A DNA stretch of 64,000 nt from Chryseosolibacter sp044507775 (GTDB lineage Bacteria > Bacteroidota > Bacteroidia > Cytophagales > Cyclobacteriaceae): positions 159,080 through 223,079 of the forward strand of contig JBIQIY010000004.1 of assembly GCA_044507775.1 (NCBI GenBank), in the 5' to 3' direction. The position numbers and the translations under genes were made by a program. The notes under the pieces were generated by a model. It was not told the DNA's origin and did no database searches. It was given only the letters and a program-made list of their open reading frames with translations. Of this stretch, positions 34,170 to 43,893 are shown in pieces; the first letter of the stretch is position 1; each line of letters begins with the position of its first letter.

Positions 34170-37100
34170 TTGAACAGCACACAGATCTCGAATTTCCGGA
34201 ACGGTGGTCTCATCGTCTTTCTTTTCGCCTTCTTGCTATCGTGTAACAAGGAAGAGAAACTGTTTACCGTGCGCGCGGCAAACGAATCGGGGATCGATTT
34301 TGAGAACACTATCATCACCAGTGACACCTTCAACGCGCTTTCGTTTGAATACATCTACAACGGCGCGGGTGTGGGCGCCGGAGATTTTAATAACGACGGC
34401 CTTACCGACCTCTTCTTCGCCGGCAACCAGGTCTCCTCCCGGTTGTATCTCAACAAAGGTGACCTCAAATTTAGTAACGTGACGGCTGAAGCTGGCGTCT
34501 CTACCGGGCGGTGGATCACCGGCGTGAGCATCGTAGATATCAACAACGACGGACTACCCGATATTTATCTAAGTGCCGCCGGCGAAACCGACGCAGTAAA
34601 CCGACGCAATCTTTTGTTTGTAAACAAGGGGGTCACGAATGGTATTCCCGTTTTTGAGGAATCCGCCGCCGCCTATGGCCTCGACTCTGACGCCTATAGC
34701 ACGATGGCGGCTTTCTTTGATTTTGATAAAGACGGCGACCTGGATATGTATCTTGTCAACAACTGGCTGGAAACTTTTAACAGAAACAACCTTCGACCCC
34801 GGCGCGTAAATGGTGAAGCAGAAAGCACGGATCAACTCTTCCGCAACAATGGCGATAACACTTTCACCAATATTTCCCGCGAAGCCGGGATCCTCATTGA
34901 AGGATACGGGCTGGGCGTGGGTATCTGCGATATCAACGACGACTCGTGGCCTGACATTTACGTGGCCAATGATTTCATGTCGAACGACCTGTTGTGGATC
35001 AATCAACGCGACGGCACGTTCAGGAATGAGATCAGCCAGTACCTGAAACATCAGACGCACAACGGCATGGGCGTCGACATTGCCGACTTCAACAACGACG
35101 CACTTGCCGACATACTCGTGGTAGACATGCTTCCACCCGGCCATGTTCGTCAGAAGATGATGACCCCCGGACAAAACTATGATCACTTTCATATGTCCAT
35201 CGACCTGGGGTATGAACCGCAGTACATGCGAAACACCCTCCAGTTGAACCGCGGCAAGATGCCGGATGGCCGGACTCTGTTTAGCGAAATTGCCTTCATG
35301 TCGGGGATCGCGCAGACCGACTGGAGTTGGGCGCCCTTGTTTGCCGACTTTGACAACGACGGGTTCAAGGATATTTTTATTGCAAATGGATACCGGAAGG
35401 ATGTGACTAATCTCGACTTTATTTTTTTCGGGATGGAAAACAATCCGTTCGGAACGAACGAGGCACGAGAAAGAACCTGGCGTGAAAAATTTGCCGAGGT
35501 GCCCGACGTCAAGCTCTCCAACTACATTTTCCGAAACAACGGGTCACTGGTTTTTGAAGACAAGACCAAGGAATGGGGTTTGGACCTGTTAACTTTTTCC
35601 AATGGCGCCGTCTACTGCGATCTCGACAACGACGGCGACCTGGATATTGTGACAAACAATATCGACCAACCGGTGACGCTTTACGAAAACAATCTCAACA
35701 AACATGAAGGTGCTGGTCATTTCCTTCGCCTGACTTCCCGGGAGCCCGCGTCACTTAACGAGAAAATTCATGTGTATGCCAATGGTGCGGTGCAGTACGT
35801 TGAAAGAACTCCATATCGAGGGTTTCAATCTACCGTTGAGAATGTGGCGCATTTTGGTCTGGGGGCCGCCACGCGGGTTGACTCCGTTGTTATCGAATGG
35901 ACAAATGGCATCGCGCTGAAGCTAACGGATCTGCCGGTGGATACAACGCTTGTGTTCTCCTCGGAAAATGCAAGGCCGCGCCCGGCGAAACCCGCGCACC
36001 CGCAGCAAGTCGCCTTTGAAAAACGTGCACTGGCGGCGTACCGTCATCAGGGCAGCAAAGCTTCGGATATCAAATCGACCCGAACGTTGATGCACGAGCT
36101 TTCGCGCTACGGGCCCTGTCTGGCGAAGGCTGATGTCAACGGCGATGGTCTCGACGACTTTTTCATTGGTGGCAGTCCGGAAACTCCTTCTGCGATCTTC
36201 CTCCAACAACCCGACGGGAAGTTCATTTCTTCGTCGCTGGGAGAGGCTGGCGATCAGGCCGACGGGTATGCACTCTTCTTCGATGCCGATGGTGATGGAG
36301 ATCCTGATCTTTATTTAGGAAGGGCTTCAACATCAGGGACGACTCCGGCCATGCCGCATGTCCTCTACGAGAACAACGGTGCTGGAATCTTTGCCCCCGC
36401 TCCCGGCGCACTCCCGGCTATAACAACATCCGCATCCTGCGTTGAGGCTGCCGATTATGACGGCGATGGTGACCTGGATCTTTTTGTTGGCGGAAGGATA
36501 AAGACTGCAGAATATCCGTCTTCGCCCCGCAGCTACATCCTGAAAAATCAGCAGGGTAAGTTTGAAGATGTGACCCGGTTATTGAACCCCGCACTTGCTG
36601 AGCCGGGAATGATCTCTTCTGCTGCCTGGGTGGATTTCAACAATGATGGAAAGATGGATCTGGTGACAGCCGGCGAATGGCAGCCGATCCGGGTCTTTGA
36701 AAATCGCGGCGACACTTTCGTGGATATTACGGAAGACGCAGGTCTAGGCAATACCAATGGATGGTGGAACTGTATCCAGGCGGCGGACCTGAACAAGGAC
36801 GGCTTCGCGGATCTGGTTGTCGGAAACACGGGGAAGAACTCGTTCTTCAAGCCAACCGCGGAACACCCGGTCGGCATCGTCGCGAAAGATTTTGACCGCA
36901 ACGGATCTTTTGATCCGATCATAACATATTACAATCCGGTTGAACAGGAACGATTTATTGTTCACAACCGGCTCGTGCTGATCGATCAGATCCCCGGAAT
37001 CAAAAAGCGCTTTGAAACATTCGCCCAGTACGCTTCGCGGCCATTCGAGAAAGTATTTAGTGAAGAGGAACTGTCCGGGGCGTTTGTCGGCAGCGCAGAT

Positions 37101-37502
37101 AAACTCGAATCCGTTGTCCTGATTAACAACGGGGGAAAGGGATTTACCGTGCGCGATCTTCCTGACATCACGCAAATATCAACGATCAATGATGTCCTCA
37201 TCGACGATGTAAACGATGACGGCTCGCCCGATCTCGTTTTGATCGGAAACACTTATGGACAGGAGACATTGTTCGGACGCTACAATGCTTCGCTGGGTGC
37301 AATTCTTCTGGGTGATGGAAATTGGAACTGGAAAATGCTTCCGCCGAGAAAGAGCGGATTTGTCGTGGACGGAGACGCCCGCTATATTGAATCTCTTGCA
37401 ACAAAGGCGGGCACTGTATATGTGATCACGCAATACAATGATTCCATACAATTTTTCGCGCCGCGCGTGCAGATGCAGTCATTACTAAGCGAGCTCCCGT
37501 AG
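34170..37502 (+). CDS. Large FG-GAP/VCBS and ASPIC-UnbV repeat lipoprotein
   Basis: The 1110-residue protein has a lipoprotein signal (FAFLLSCNKEE) and many calcium-binding FG-GAP/VCBS repeats of the form DFNNDGLTDLFFAGN, DINNDGLPDIYLSA, DFDKDGDLDMYLVNN and DADGDGDPDLYLGR. A central ASPIC/UnbV segment reads FQSTVENVAHFGLGAATRVDSVVIEWTNG. The start appears to be a TTG at 34170; no ATG is near. Such CRTAC1-like proteins commonly accompany SusCD pairs and are thought to form beta-propellers at the surface. The specific ligand is unknown. Confidence 0.92.
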   Translation: MNSTQISNFRNGGLIVFLFAFLLSCNKEEKLFTVRAANESGIDFENTIITSDTFNALSFEYIYNGAGVGAGDFNNDGLTDLFFAGNQVSSRLYLNKGDLKFSNVTAEAGVSTGRWITGVSIVDINNDGLPDIYLSAAGETDAVNRRNLLFVNKGVTNGIPVFEESAAAYGLDSDAYSTMAAFFDFDKDGDLDMYLVNNWLETFNRNNLRPRRVNGEAESTDQLFRNNGDNTFTNISREAGILIEGYGLGVGICDINDDSWPDIYVANDFMSNDLLWINQRDGTFRNEISQYLKHQTHNGMGVDIADFNNDALADILVVDMLPPGHVRQKMMTPGQNYDHFHMSIDLGYEPQYMRNTLQLNRGKMPDGRTLFSEIAFMSGIAQTDWSWAPLFADFDNDGFKDIFIANGYRKDVTNLDFIFFGMENNPFGTNEARERTWREKFAEVPDVKLSNYIFRNNGSLVFEDKTKEWGLDLLTFSNGAVYCDLDNDGDLDIVTNNIDQPVTLYENNLNKHEGAGHFLRLTSREPASLNEKIHVYANGAVQYVERTPYRGFQSTVENVAHFGLGAATRVDSVVIEWTNGIALKLTDLPVDTTLVFSSENARPRPAKPAHPQQVAFEKRALAAYRHQGSKASDIKSTRTLMHELSRYGPCLAKADVNGDGLDDFFIGGSPETPSAIFLQQPDGKFISSSLGEAGDQADGYALFFDADGDGDPDLYLGRASTSGTTPAMPHVLYENNGAGIFAPAPGALPAITTSASCVEAADYDGDGDLDLFVGGRIKTAEYPSSPRSYILKNQQGKFEDVTRLLNPALAEPGMISSAAWVDFNNDGKMDLVTAGEWQPIRVFENRGDTFVDITEDAGLGNTNGWWNCIQAADLNKDGFADLVVGNTGKNSFFKPTAEHPVGIVAKDFDRNGSFDPIITYYNPVEQERFIVHNRLVLIDQIPGIKKRFETFAQYASRPFEKVFSEEELSGAFVGSADKLESVVLINNGGKGFTVRDLPDITQISTINDVLIDDVNDDGSPDLVLIGNTYGQETLFGRYNASLGAILLGDGNWNWKMLPPRKSGFVVDGDARYIESLATKAGTVYVITQYNDSIQFFAPRVQMQSLLSELP

Positions 37503-37562
37503 GTATCATTTCGAATCGTTATTTAGTATAAAGCTTTATTCCGACATTAACTGAAACACGAA

Positions 37563-39116
37563 ATGAGAATAAATTTTCCCGGCACGGTGCGCCACCTTTC
37601 CAGCTCATCAACGACGCGGCTCTCATATTTTTCCTGGTCATTTGCGCTGATCACGTGCATTTGGGGCTGCAGCACCGTTCAGGACACAGCGGCCACCAAA
37701 GAGAATATTATTGTAAATGAAAACAAGAATGAGGGTACGACCGACTGGCTCATCGATGTTCCCTTCAGACAGTGTGATCCACCGGATCATCAGAATTGCC
37801 GAAGGCCGCAGATTGAAGGGTATTGCTCTCAGACGAGCTATCTGGCAGGTGATACGTTACTGATATTTGTCAGCACCGATCCTGCTTCTGAGTACACGCT
37901 GGATATTTTCCGGATGGGATACTACGGCGGGAAAGGCGGCCGACTGATGAAGCGTGTCGGCACTCTGCAAGGCACGCCCCAGAACGTCCCCACGGCTCCG
38001 AAAAATAACCTGGTGGAATGCGATTGGAAGGTTGCTCACTCCATGTTGATACCGGATGACTGGGTGACGGGCGTTTACATTGGAAAACTCACAGCTTTGC
38101 TGGATGGCAGTCAGTCTTATGTTGTCTTCATAGTAAAAGACAACCGGAAGGCCGACGTTATGTTTCAATGCTCTGATCTCACATGGCAGGCTTACAACCG
38201 CTTTCCCTACTGGCACTCGATGTATGATGAAGGACAAAATCCGTGGGTAAATACTAATGGTGCGAAAATCAGCTTTGACAGGCCGTATGCGCTTTATGTT
38301 AACAACCTGCCTTCTGATTTTAATCCGCTGTCCAACGGCGCTGGTGAATTTTTGCTGTGGGAGTTTCCCCTGGCATTCTGGCTGGAGCGTGAGGGTTACG
38401 ATGTGACCTATGTTTCCGACATCGACACGCACAGTGATGCGGACGGCCTGCTTCGCGCGAAAGCGTATATGTCAGTGGGTCACGATGAGTACTGGACGCA
38501 TGACATGTTTGACAACGTGATGAAGGCGCGCGATGCGGGCGTCAACCTTCTCTTTCTCAGTGGCAACTCGGTTGATGGCACAGTTTATCTCGAACCATCG
38601 TCGGACGGTCGTCTTAACCGCATTACGGGCAGGCTACCCGAACGCGAATTCGACAACGAGGATGAGCTGATGGGAAGTTCTTCCTATGGTGTAGGTTACG
38701 CGGACATCGCAATCCGATACGCGGACCATTGGGTTTTCGAGGGAACGGGCCTGAACAACGGCGACACGCTGAAGGATCTCGTGGGCTGGGAATATCATGG
38801 GTTTCCATTGAAGAAAGATTCGACACTGACAGTGCTGGGAGTTGGCAAGATCAAGCCAAACAAATTTGCGGCTGACAGCCCGGAGGATCACGCGATGGTA
38901 ATCTATACCGCTGCCAATGGAAACTTTGTTTTTAATGCCGGCACGTGCTTCTGGAGCATGCCGCTGTCGTCGCCTCCCGGCTTCAAAAACCCTGTGAATA
39001 ATCAAGGTGAAGACGGCAAAGACGTGATTGATTTTACGAAGGAAGATCCGCGGATACAGCGCATCACCAGCAATCTGCTCAACCGCGCTATCGAGGGACC
39101 CGGCGAGGGAGAGTGA
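37563..39116 (+). CDS. N,N-dimethylformamidase beta-subunit-like lipoprotein
   Basis: The 517-residue protein has an N-terminal membrane segment with a possible lipobox (CIWGC), then the family segments DIFRMGYYGGKGGRLM, LLWEFPLAFWLEREGYDVTYVSDID, YMSVGHDEYWTHDMFDNVMKARDAGVNLLFLSGN and a C-terminal FNAGTCFWSMPLSSP. The C-terminal domain of the dimethylformamidase large subunit binds iron through Tyr and Glu ligands. Many Bacteroidota proteins share the domain with no known substrate. Its place beside a SusCD pair and a GH106 enzyme suggests it acts on a group attached to a glycan. This is inference. Confidence 0.78.
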   Translation: MRINFPGTVRHLSSSSTTRLSYFSWSFALITCIWGCSTVQDTAATKENIIVNENKNEGTTDWLIDVPFRQCDPPDHQNCRRPQIEGYCSQTSYLAGDTLLIFVSTDPASEYTLDIFRMGYYGGKGGRLMKRVGTLQGTPQNVPTAPKNNLVECDWKVAHSMLIPDDWVTGVYIGKLTALLDGSQSYVVFIVKDNRKADVMFQCSDLTWQAYNRFPYWHSMYDEGQNPWVNTNGAKISFDRPYALYVNNLPSDFNPLSNGAGEFLLWEFPLAFWLEREGYDVTYVSDIDTHSDADGLLRAKAYMSVGHDEYWTHDMFDNVMKARDAGVNLLFLSGNSVDGTVYLEPSSDGRLNRITGRLPEREFDNEDELMGSSSYGVGYADIAIRYADHWVFEGTGLNNGDTLKDLVGWEYHGFPLKKDSTLTVLGVGKIKPNKFAADSPEDHAMVIYTAANGNFVFNAGTCFWSMPLSSPPGFKNPVNNQGEDGKDVIDFTKEDPRIQRITSNLLNRAIEGPGEGE

Positions 39117-39141
39117 AAGTTTAATCGCTGCCCGTTTGGCA

Positions 39142-42057
39142 TTAGAACTTTTTCCACCACTGGATCACCACCGGACCCAAGAGACCCGCTTCTATCAGGG
39201 GCGCTTCGGCAAACGGTGTTGACCATGCATTCGGTAGTTTTGCGATATTCGATCTAGCCTCGCGATAGGGCTTTGGCCTCTTCGCATCACCGACCAGCCA
39301 GTTGTTGATGCTGTTTACGACTGTTACGACGAGATAATTCTTTCCAGGTTTAAGCTTTCCGGTGATGTCAAGCTGAGTCGACGGCGACCAATGATAACCG
39401 ATGCGCTCGCCGTTCAGAAAAACTTCCGCGATCTCCTTCACATTGTTTAGCGACAGAGTAGTGATCAAATCATTGTTGATCCAACTCGCGCTTACCTCGA
39501 ACGAATGAGAATAGGTAACGGCTCCTGAATAGTAGCGGATCGTTTCCTCCGCTGATTTGTGCAATGACTCAAGTTCCTTCATGCTGTGTTGAACGGGGGC
39601 GTTTCCAGTCTTGTGTCCAAAGCGAAGTTCCCATGGACCTGACAGCGTTTTCGGCGGCGGAAGCGTATTTGATTGGCTGCCGGCGAGGCCATGCGCAGTG
39701 AAAGTTAATTCCGTGGTGTCGGGAATCGGTTGTGGCTTGCTTGATCTACTGTCCCGGAAGACGATAAAGCAAGACCCCTGTGAAGGGAGGGGCAATGGAA
39801 TCGTCGTGGCGTTTCCATTCACTTCGTAATGTTGAACCGGAGTGATTGCGCCGGTCTCCGGATCCCACCACTCGGGCTGTTTTCCCGCCACACGAAACGT
39901 GCAGGTGCCTGTGATCTTTTCTTTGCCTCTGTTCCAGACGAAATAAACCTCCGCGTCGGAGGTCCGGCGATGGATAAAATCGATGGCGCTAGCGCCGTCA
40001 CTTCCATTCAGCTGCACGTCTGGGATCACCGACTTTCCGCGCAAAACATCGCGGATGGTTGTTCCGGAAATTACGATCCCTTTGCCATGCTTGTTTTCTT
40101 TCACTGTGTTGCCGTCGATTTGCCCCCACAACTCCGAGGCAATCGACTGAATGGTGCGATCGTCCTTTTCGAAATTGTTCAGCCCATAGGAGCGGGATGG
40201 TTTTGGGCCGATAACCGTGGCGCCCGCCGCGACCAACGATTGGATTTTCTTCAGGACATCCAGGTCAACAGTTTCCTCGTCCGGAAGTACGAGCACCTCA
40301 TAAGTCTGGCCGTGGGGAAGCGTGATCTTCCCATCCCGAACCTGCATTTTGTTGAGAATGACATCCGAATTGACAACGTCGTAATCGTATCCGAATCCCA
40401 ATCCTTCGTGAACGTGCTTCGGCGCAACAAAATTCGGCGCCCGATCGCCGTAGTAAAACGCGACATCGCCGACAAAATTTCCCTGCTGGAGGAGATAGCT
40501 GCAACGCGCGAGGTATTCATGAAACGGCGCGGACTTATCCCACCACCCATTGGTAGTATTGATCAACGTTCCGAAGTTGTATACCCAACCGGGGCTTCCT
40601 GATTCAGGCGGCGTGTGTGGGAAGGTGTGATACACAAAACGATTCAGGCCTTCGCACATCGCGCGGTCGGCGAGCGGTTTCAATTCTCCCGGGCCTTCCT
40701 GCCAAAGCCACACGCTGGTAAACGACTCAGCCTCCACATACTTCTGATTGTAGATATGAGAGGCGCTGGCAATTCCCTTTATGATTTGCAGCTTGTCGAG
40801 TTGTGGGTGCCTGTTCCAGAATTCACCGCGCGGAACGGTAAGCGAACCCAATGCCTTCAGATCTTCAAACGGAACGTTGTGGATGGGTTTGCCCGGCCCG
40901 CCAGCTTCTGCGTAGAAGCCGAGCCCCTCCTTTTCAGCGAGTTCACGTCCTTTAGCATAGTGATTTTCGATGATAAGGTCTGACAGCACTTTGCTGAAGT
41001 CAAACATGAACCTGTCTGATATCTCCGGTGTGTCGATGGAAAAGCCATCCAGGATCGGCAAATACTTTGTGAGGCTGTAACCGTTTCGCGCTTCGAATTC
41101 CTGCGGCAGCTTCGGGGTCCATACGGCGGAGTTCACCTCGTAACTATCTTCGTAAAGGTATTTTAATGATCGGTTATGAAGACTTCCGATGCCGTCTTTC
41201 AGGCGTTGGAGCACATAGGCAATATTCGCTTCCTGCGCTTCACTGCTGAAATGGTCGAGCATCAGGCCATTGGAATTCGGACTCGGCAACATAAGGGGTT
41301 GACCAGTCGGTGCGCAGACGTACCGGACAATGCGCCACTTCCCTTCCGGCAAACGCCACGACAAACGGCCCTTCTTGCACTGGCTGCTTAAATCAACGAT
41401 CTCCGATGTCGCGACGATTGTTGAGTCCATGGTGACCGGGTGGGCCAGTACGGCTACCTCGCGGAAAAAGGCGGGAAGACCAGTATCCGGATCGTTGTGC
41501 AAGATCATGTTCCGGTGCCCAAGCTTAGCGGGGATATGCGGGAAGGGAATCGAGGCGGCAAAGCGTGCAGGTCCCTGCACAATGGTGTCACTGCGAAACA
41601 ATCCCATGGCGCCGTGCTCGGGCTTGACCCAGGCGCCTCCGGCATTCCAGCTGCTCGAGCTAACCAACCCGATCTCGAGTCCGACCCGTTCCGCTTCTCT
41701 CACTGCATGCGCGATGGCATGCAGAGATTCATCGCTGAGAAATGCGGGGCCGTCGGGCATGATGCCTTCCGGGTTAATGGTGGAGGCGACATCCCAAATA
41801 TCAAAGCCGCCCATGCCTTTTTGCCTGGCCTCTTCGAGTTCATGGGTGATTTGAGGAAGACTGAAGTTTCCATTCACCCATGGCCACAGTCCCTTCGGCC
41901 TCGCCTCCAGGGGAGGATTCATGAATCCGCTGACCAGCGTGTCAGCAGTGGCAGGCGATTGAACTTGTGCGTGAATGACGTCTAGTGAAGCAGCGATCAA
42001 CAACCCGATCAACAGGCCGATCACTTTCTGCGCAAAAGGGGAGAAGGAAAATTTCAT
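39142..42057 (-). CDS. GH106-type glycoside hydrolase (alpha-L-rhamnosidase family)
   Basis: The 971-residue protein has a signal peptide (IGLLIGLLIAASLDVIHAQ). Its N-terminus FMNPPLEARPKGLWPWVNGNFSLPQITHELEEARQKGMGGFDIWD is the hallmark of the GH106 family. Later segments fit too: LKYLYEDSYEVNSAVWTPKLPQEFEARNGYSL, QEGPGELKPLADRAMCEGLNRFVYHTFPHTPPE and a C-terminal beta-sandwich. Characterised members remove alpha-L-rhamnose from plant polysaccharides. It is on the strand opposite the SusCD genes and converges on the dimethylformamidase-like gene, so it needs its own promoter. Confidence 0.85.
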   Translation of the reverse strand: MKFSFSPFAQKVIGLLIGLLIAASLDVIHAQVQSPATADTLVSGFMNPPLEARPKGLWPWVNGNFSLPQITHELEEARQKGMGGFDIWDVASTINPEGIMPDGPAFLSDESLHAIAHAVREAERVGLEIGLVSSSSWNAGGAWVKPEHGAMGLFRSDTIVQGPARFAASIPFPHIPAKLGHRNMILHNDPDTGLPAFFREVAVLAHPVTMDSTIVATSEIVDLSSQCKKGRLSWRLPEGKWRIVRYVCAPTGQPLMLPSPNSNGLMLDHFSSEAQEANIAYVLQRLKDGIGSLHNRSLKYLYEDSYEVNSAVWTPKLPQEFEARNGYSLTKYLPILDGFSIDTPEISDRFMFDFSKVLSDLIIENHYAKGRELAEKEGLGFYAEAGGPGKPIHNVPFEDLKALGSLTVPRGEFWNRHPQLDKLQIIKGIASASHIYNQKYVEAESFTSVWLWQEGPGELKPLADRAMCEGLNRFVYHTFPHTPPESGSPGWVYNFGTLINTTNGWWDKSAPFHEYLARCSYLLQQGNFVGDVAFYYGDRAPNFVAPKHVHEGLGFGYDYDVVNSDVILNKMQVRDGKITLPHGQTYEVLVLPDEETVDLDVLKKIQSLVAAGATVIGPKPSRSYGLNNFEKDDRTIQSIASELWGQIDGNTVKENKHGKGIVISGTTIRDVLRGKSVIPDVQLNGSDGASAIDFIHRRTSDAEVYFVWNRGKEKITGTCTFRVAGKQPEWWDPETGAITPVQHYEVNGNATTIPLPLPSQGSCFIVFRDSRSSKPQPIPDTTELTFTAHGLAGSQSNTLPPPKTLSGPWELRFGHKTGNAPVQHSMKELESLHKSAEETIRYYSGAVTYSHSFEVSASWINNDLITTLSLNNVKEIAEVFLNGERIGYHWSPSTQLDITGKLKPGKNYLVVTVVNSINNWLVGDAKRPKPYREARSNIAKLPNAWSTPFAEAPLIEAGLLGPVVIQWWKKF

Positions 42058-42154
42058 GCCTCAATTTCGCTGTGCGGATTGAGCTAACTGTCCTGATCTA
42101 TGTGGTTTTCCGGGCGACAATTTATTTCTACATTCACCATCAAACACGAAAGCA

Positions 42155-42484
42155 ATGACTATTGACGAAGCCCAGCAGCAAGTTGACCAATGGATCAATA
42201 CCACCGGTGTCCGATATTTTAATGAGCTCACCAACATGGCGATCCTCACGGAAGAAGTGGGTGAAGTGGCGCGCATCATCGCCCGGCGATATGGCGAGCA
42301 GTCGGAAAAGGACTCCGACAAGAACCTCGATCTCGGAGATGAACTCGCCGACGTTCTCTGGGTTGTAATATGCCTCGCAAATCAAACGGGAGTAAACCTC
42401 ACGGAGGCGTTGGCAAGGAACTTCGAGAAGAAGAATCTCAGGGATAACGAGCGGCATAGGGGAAATGAGAAACTGTCTCCTTGA
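42155..42484 (+). CDS. MazG-like nucleotide pyrophosphohydrolase
   Basis: The 109-residue protein is a single MazG domain. The metal-binding pattern is visible as ILTEEVGEVARIIAR (ExxE) and LGDELADVLWVVICLAN (ExxD). Short MazG-type proteins hydrolyse (d)NTPs to monophosphates. It is divergent from the GH106 gene across 97 bp. Confidence 0.9.
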   Translation: MTIDEAQQQVDQWINTTGVRYFNELTNMAILTEEVGEVARIIARRYGEQSEKDSDKNLDLGDELADVLWVVICLANQTGVNLTEALARNFEKKNLRDNERHRGNEKLSP

Positions 42485-42765
42485 TTTAAGATTTTTGCAG
42501 GTGTTGGGGCGCACCACCCCGGCTTCGTCCTTCGGACGGAGCCGCCCCTCCTCGGAAAGGAGGGGACCTTTGGATCTGCCACGATTTACTGGGCTTTCAC
42601 GGTGGGTGCTTTCTACTTTTAGAGATTTTCCTAATTGTATAGAAGTGGGGACTGCGCAGCATGTGCCACGAATTGCGCTAAAAACAACTCCGCTTTTTTT
42701 TCAATCCATAGATGATTTTATACATTTAACGAGCCGCACCGCATGGCCGTCTTATAACCTCACCT
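42485..42765. repeat. Intergenic region with CCCCTCCT/AGGAGGGG hairpin
   Basis: This 281-bp gap holds a perfect 8-bp hairpin, CCCCTCCT-CGGAA-AGGAGGGG, at 42545-42565. It is preceded by a GC-rich stretch containing GGGGCGCACCACCCC and the small dyad GTCCTTCGGAC. The type is that of dispersed REP-like palindromes. I see no gene. The rest is AT-rich and probably holds the promoter of the following membrane protein gene. Confidence 0.5.
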
Positions 42766-43893
42766 ATGGCTGAATTACACGCTCGCAACCTCGCCCTCGA
42801 TGTGTTTCGGGGAATGACCATTTGTTTCATGATCATCGTAAACTGTCCCGGCAGCTGGGAGTTTGCTTACAGTCCACTGCTGCACGCCCACTGGCACGGG
42901 TTCACGCCAACGGATCTTGTCTTCCCTTCCTTTCTCTTTGCCGTTGGAAACGCCATGGCATTTGTGATGCACAAATATGAGAACCAGTCGCAGTCCGTTT
43001 TCTGGATGAAAATACTGAAGCGAACATTCATCATATTCCTGCTGGGCTATCTCATGTACTGGTTCCCTTTTTTCCGGGAGGCAGAGGGAGGAGGTCTGGA
43101 GTTGAGACCTGTTTCGGAAACGAGAATTCTGGGAGTGCTTCAGCGTATTGCCTTGTGTTACTTCTTCGCCGCAATCATTCTCCACTATGGATCGAAAAAA
43201 TTTGCCGTTGCATTCAGCGTCTTTGCATTGATCGCGTACTGGATCATATCCTATGTTTTCGGTGAAACGGGTGATCCATACTCCATGACGGGAAACGCCG
43301 GGTTGAAACTCGACTTGTTCCTTTTCGGCGAGAGCCACCTCTACCACGGTGAGGGTATTGCTTTTGATCCGGAAGGACTGCTGAGCACGCTGCCTTCTAT
43401 CGTGAATGTCATTGCGGGTTTCTTCGCCGGCGATTTCATCCGCCGCCGGGGTAACTCTTACGAGACAATTTCAAAGCTGATGATCGCCGGCGCATTCCTG
43501 ATCCTGGGCGCCTTCGTGTGGGATATGGCTTTCCCAATCAACAAGAAACTCTGGACCAGTTCGTTTGTATTACTCACCGTCGGCCTTGACCTGCTTATCC
43601 TGTCAATCCTGGTCTATATTATTGAGATCTATCACAGTCGCCGATGGGCGTCTTTCTTTGTTGTGTTCGGTCGCAATCCGTTGTTTATTTACCTGTTGTC
43701 CGATGTGCTGCTTACCGTCCTGTACATGATCCCGATGGGTGACACGAATGTGCAGCAATGGGTCTACGCCGATTTATTCGGAAGCTTTGCAGGTCCTTAC
43801 CTGGCCTCCTTCCTATTTGCGGTATCCTATATGCTGGTCAACTGGGTGGTGGGGTTTTTTCTCGACCGCAACAGGATTTACATCAAGGTTTGA
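42766..43893 (+). CDS. DUF5009/COG4299 membrane acyltransferase (HGSNAT-like)
   Basis: The 375-residue polytopic membrane protein starts ARNLALDVFRGMTICFMIIVN and has LVFPSFLFAVGNAMAFVM, ETRILGVLQRIALCYFFA and HSRRWASFFVVFGRNPLFIYLLSD. This is the bacterial relative of heparan-alpha-glucosaminide N-acetyltransferase, about ten membrane segments. The family member in animals moves acetyl groups across a membrane onto amino sugars. The bacterial substrate is unknown. Its end overlaps the convergent comB gene by 11 bp. Confidence 0.87.
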   Translation: MAELHARNLALDVFRGMTICFMIIVNCPGSWEFAYSPLLHAHWHGFTPTDLVFPSFLFAVGNAMAFVMHKYENQSQSVFWMKILKRTFIIFLLGYLMYWFPFFREAEGGGLELRPVSETRILGVLQRIALCYFFAAIILHYGSKKFAVAFSVFALIAYWIISYVFGETGDPYSMTGNAGLKLDLFLFGESHLYHGEGIAFDPEGLLSTLPSIVNVIAGFFAGDFIRRRGNSYETISKLMIAGAFLILGAFVWDMAFPINKKLWTSSFVLLTVGLDLLILSILVYIIEIYHSRRWASFFVVFGRNPLFIYLLSDVLLTVLYMIPMGDTNVQQWVYADLFGSFAGPYLASFLFAVSYMLVNWVVGFFLDRNRIYIKV

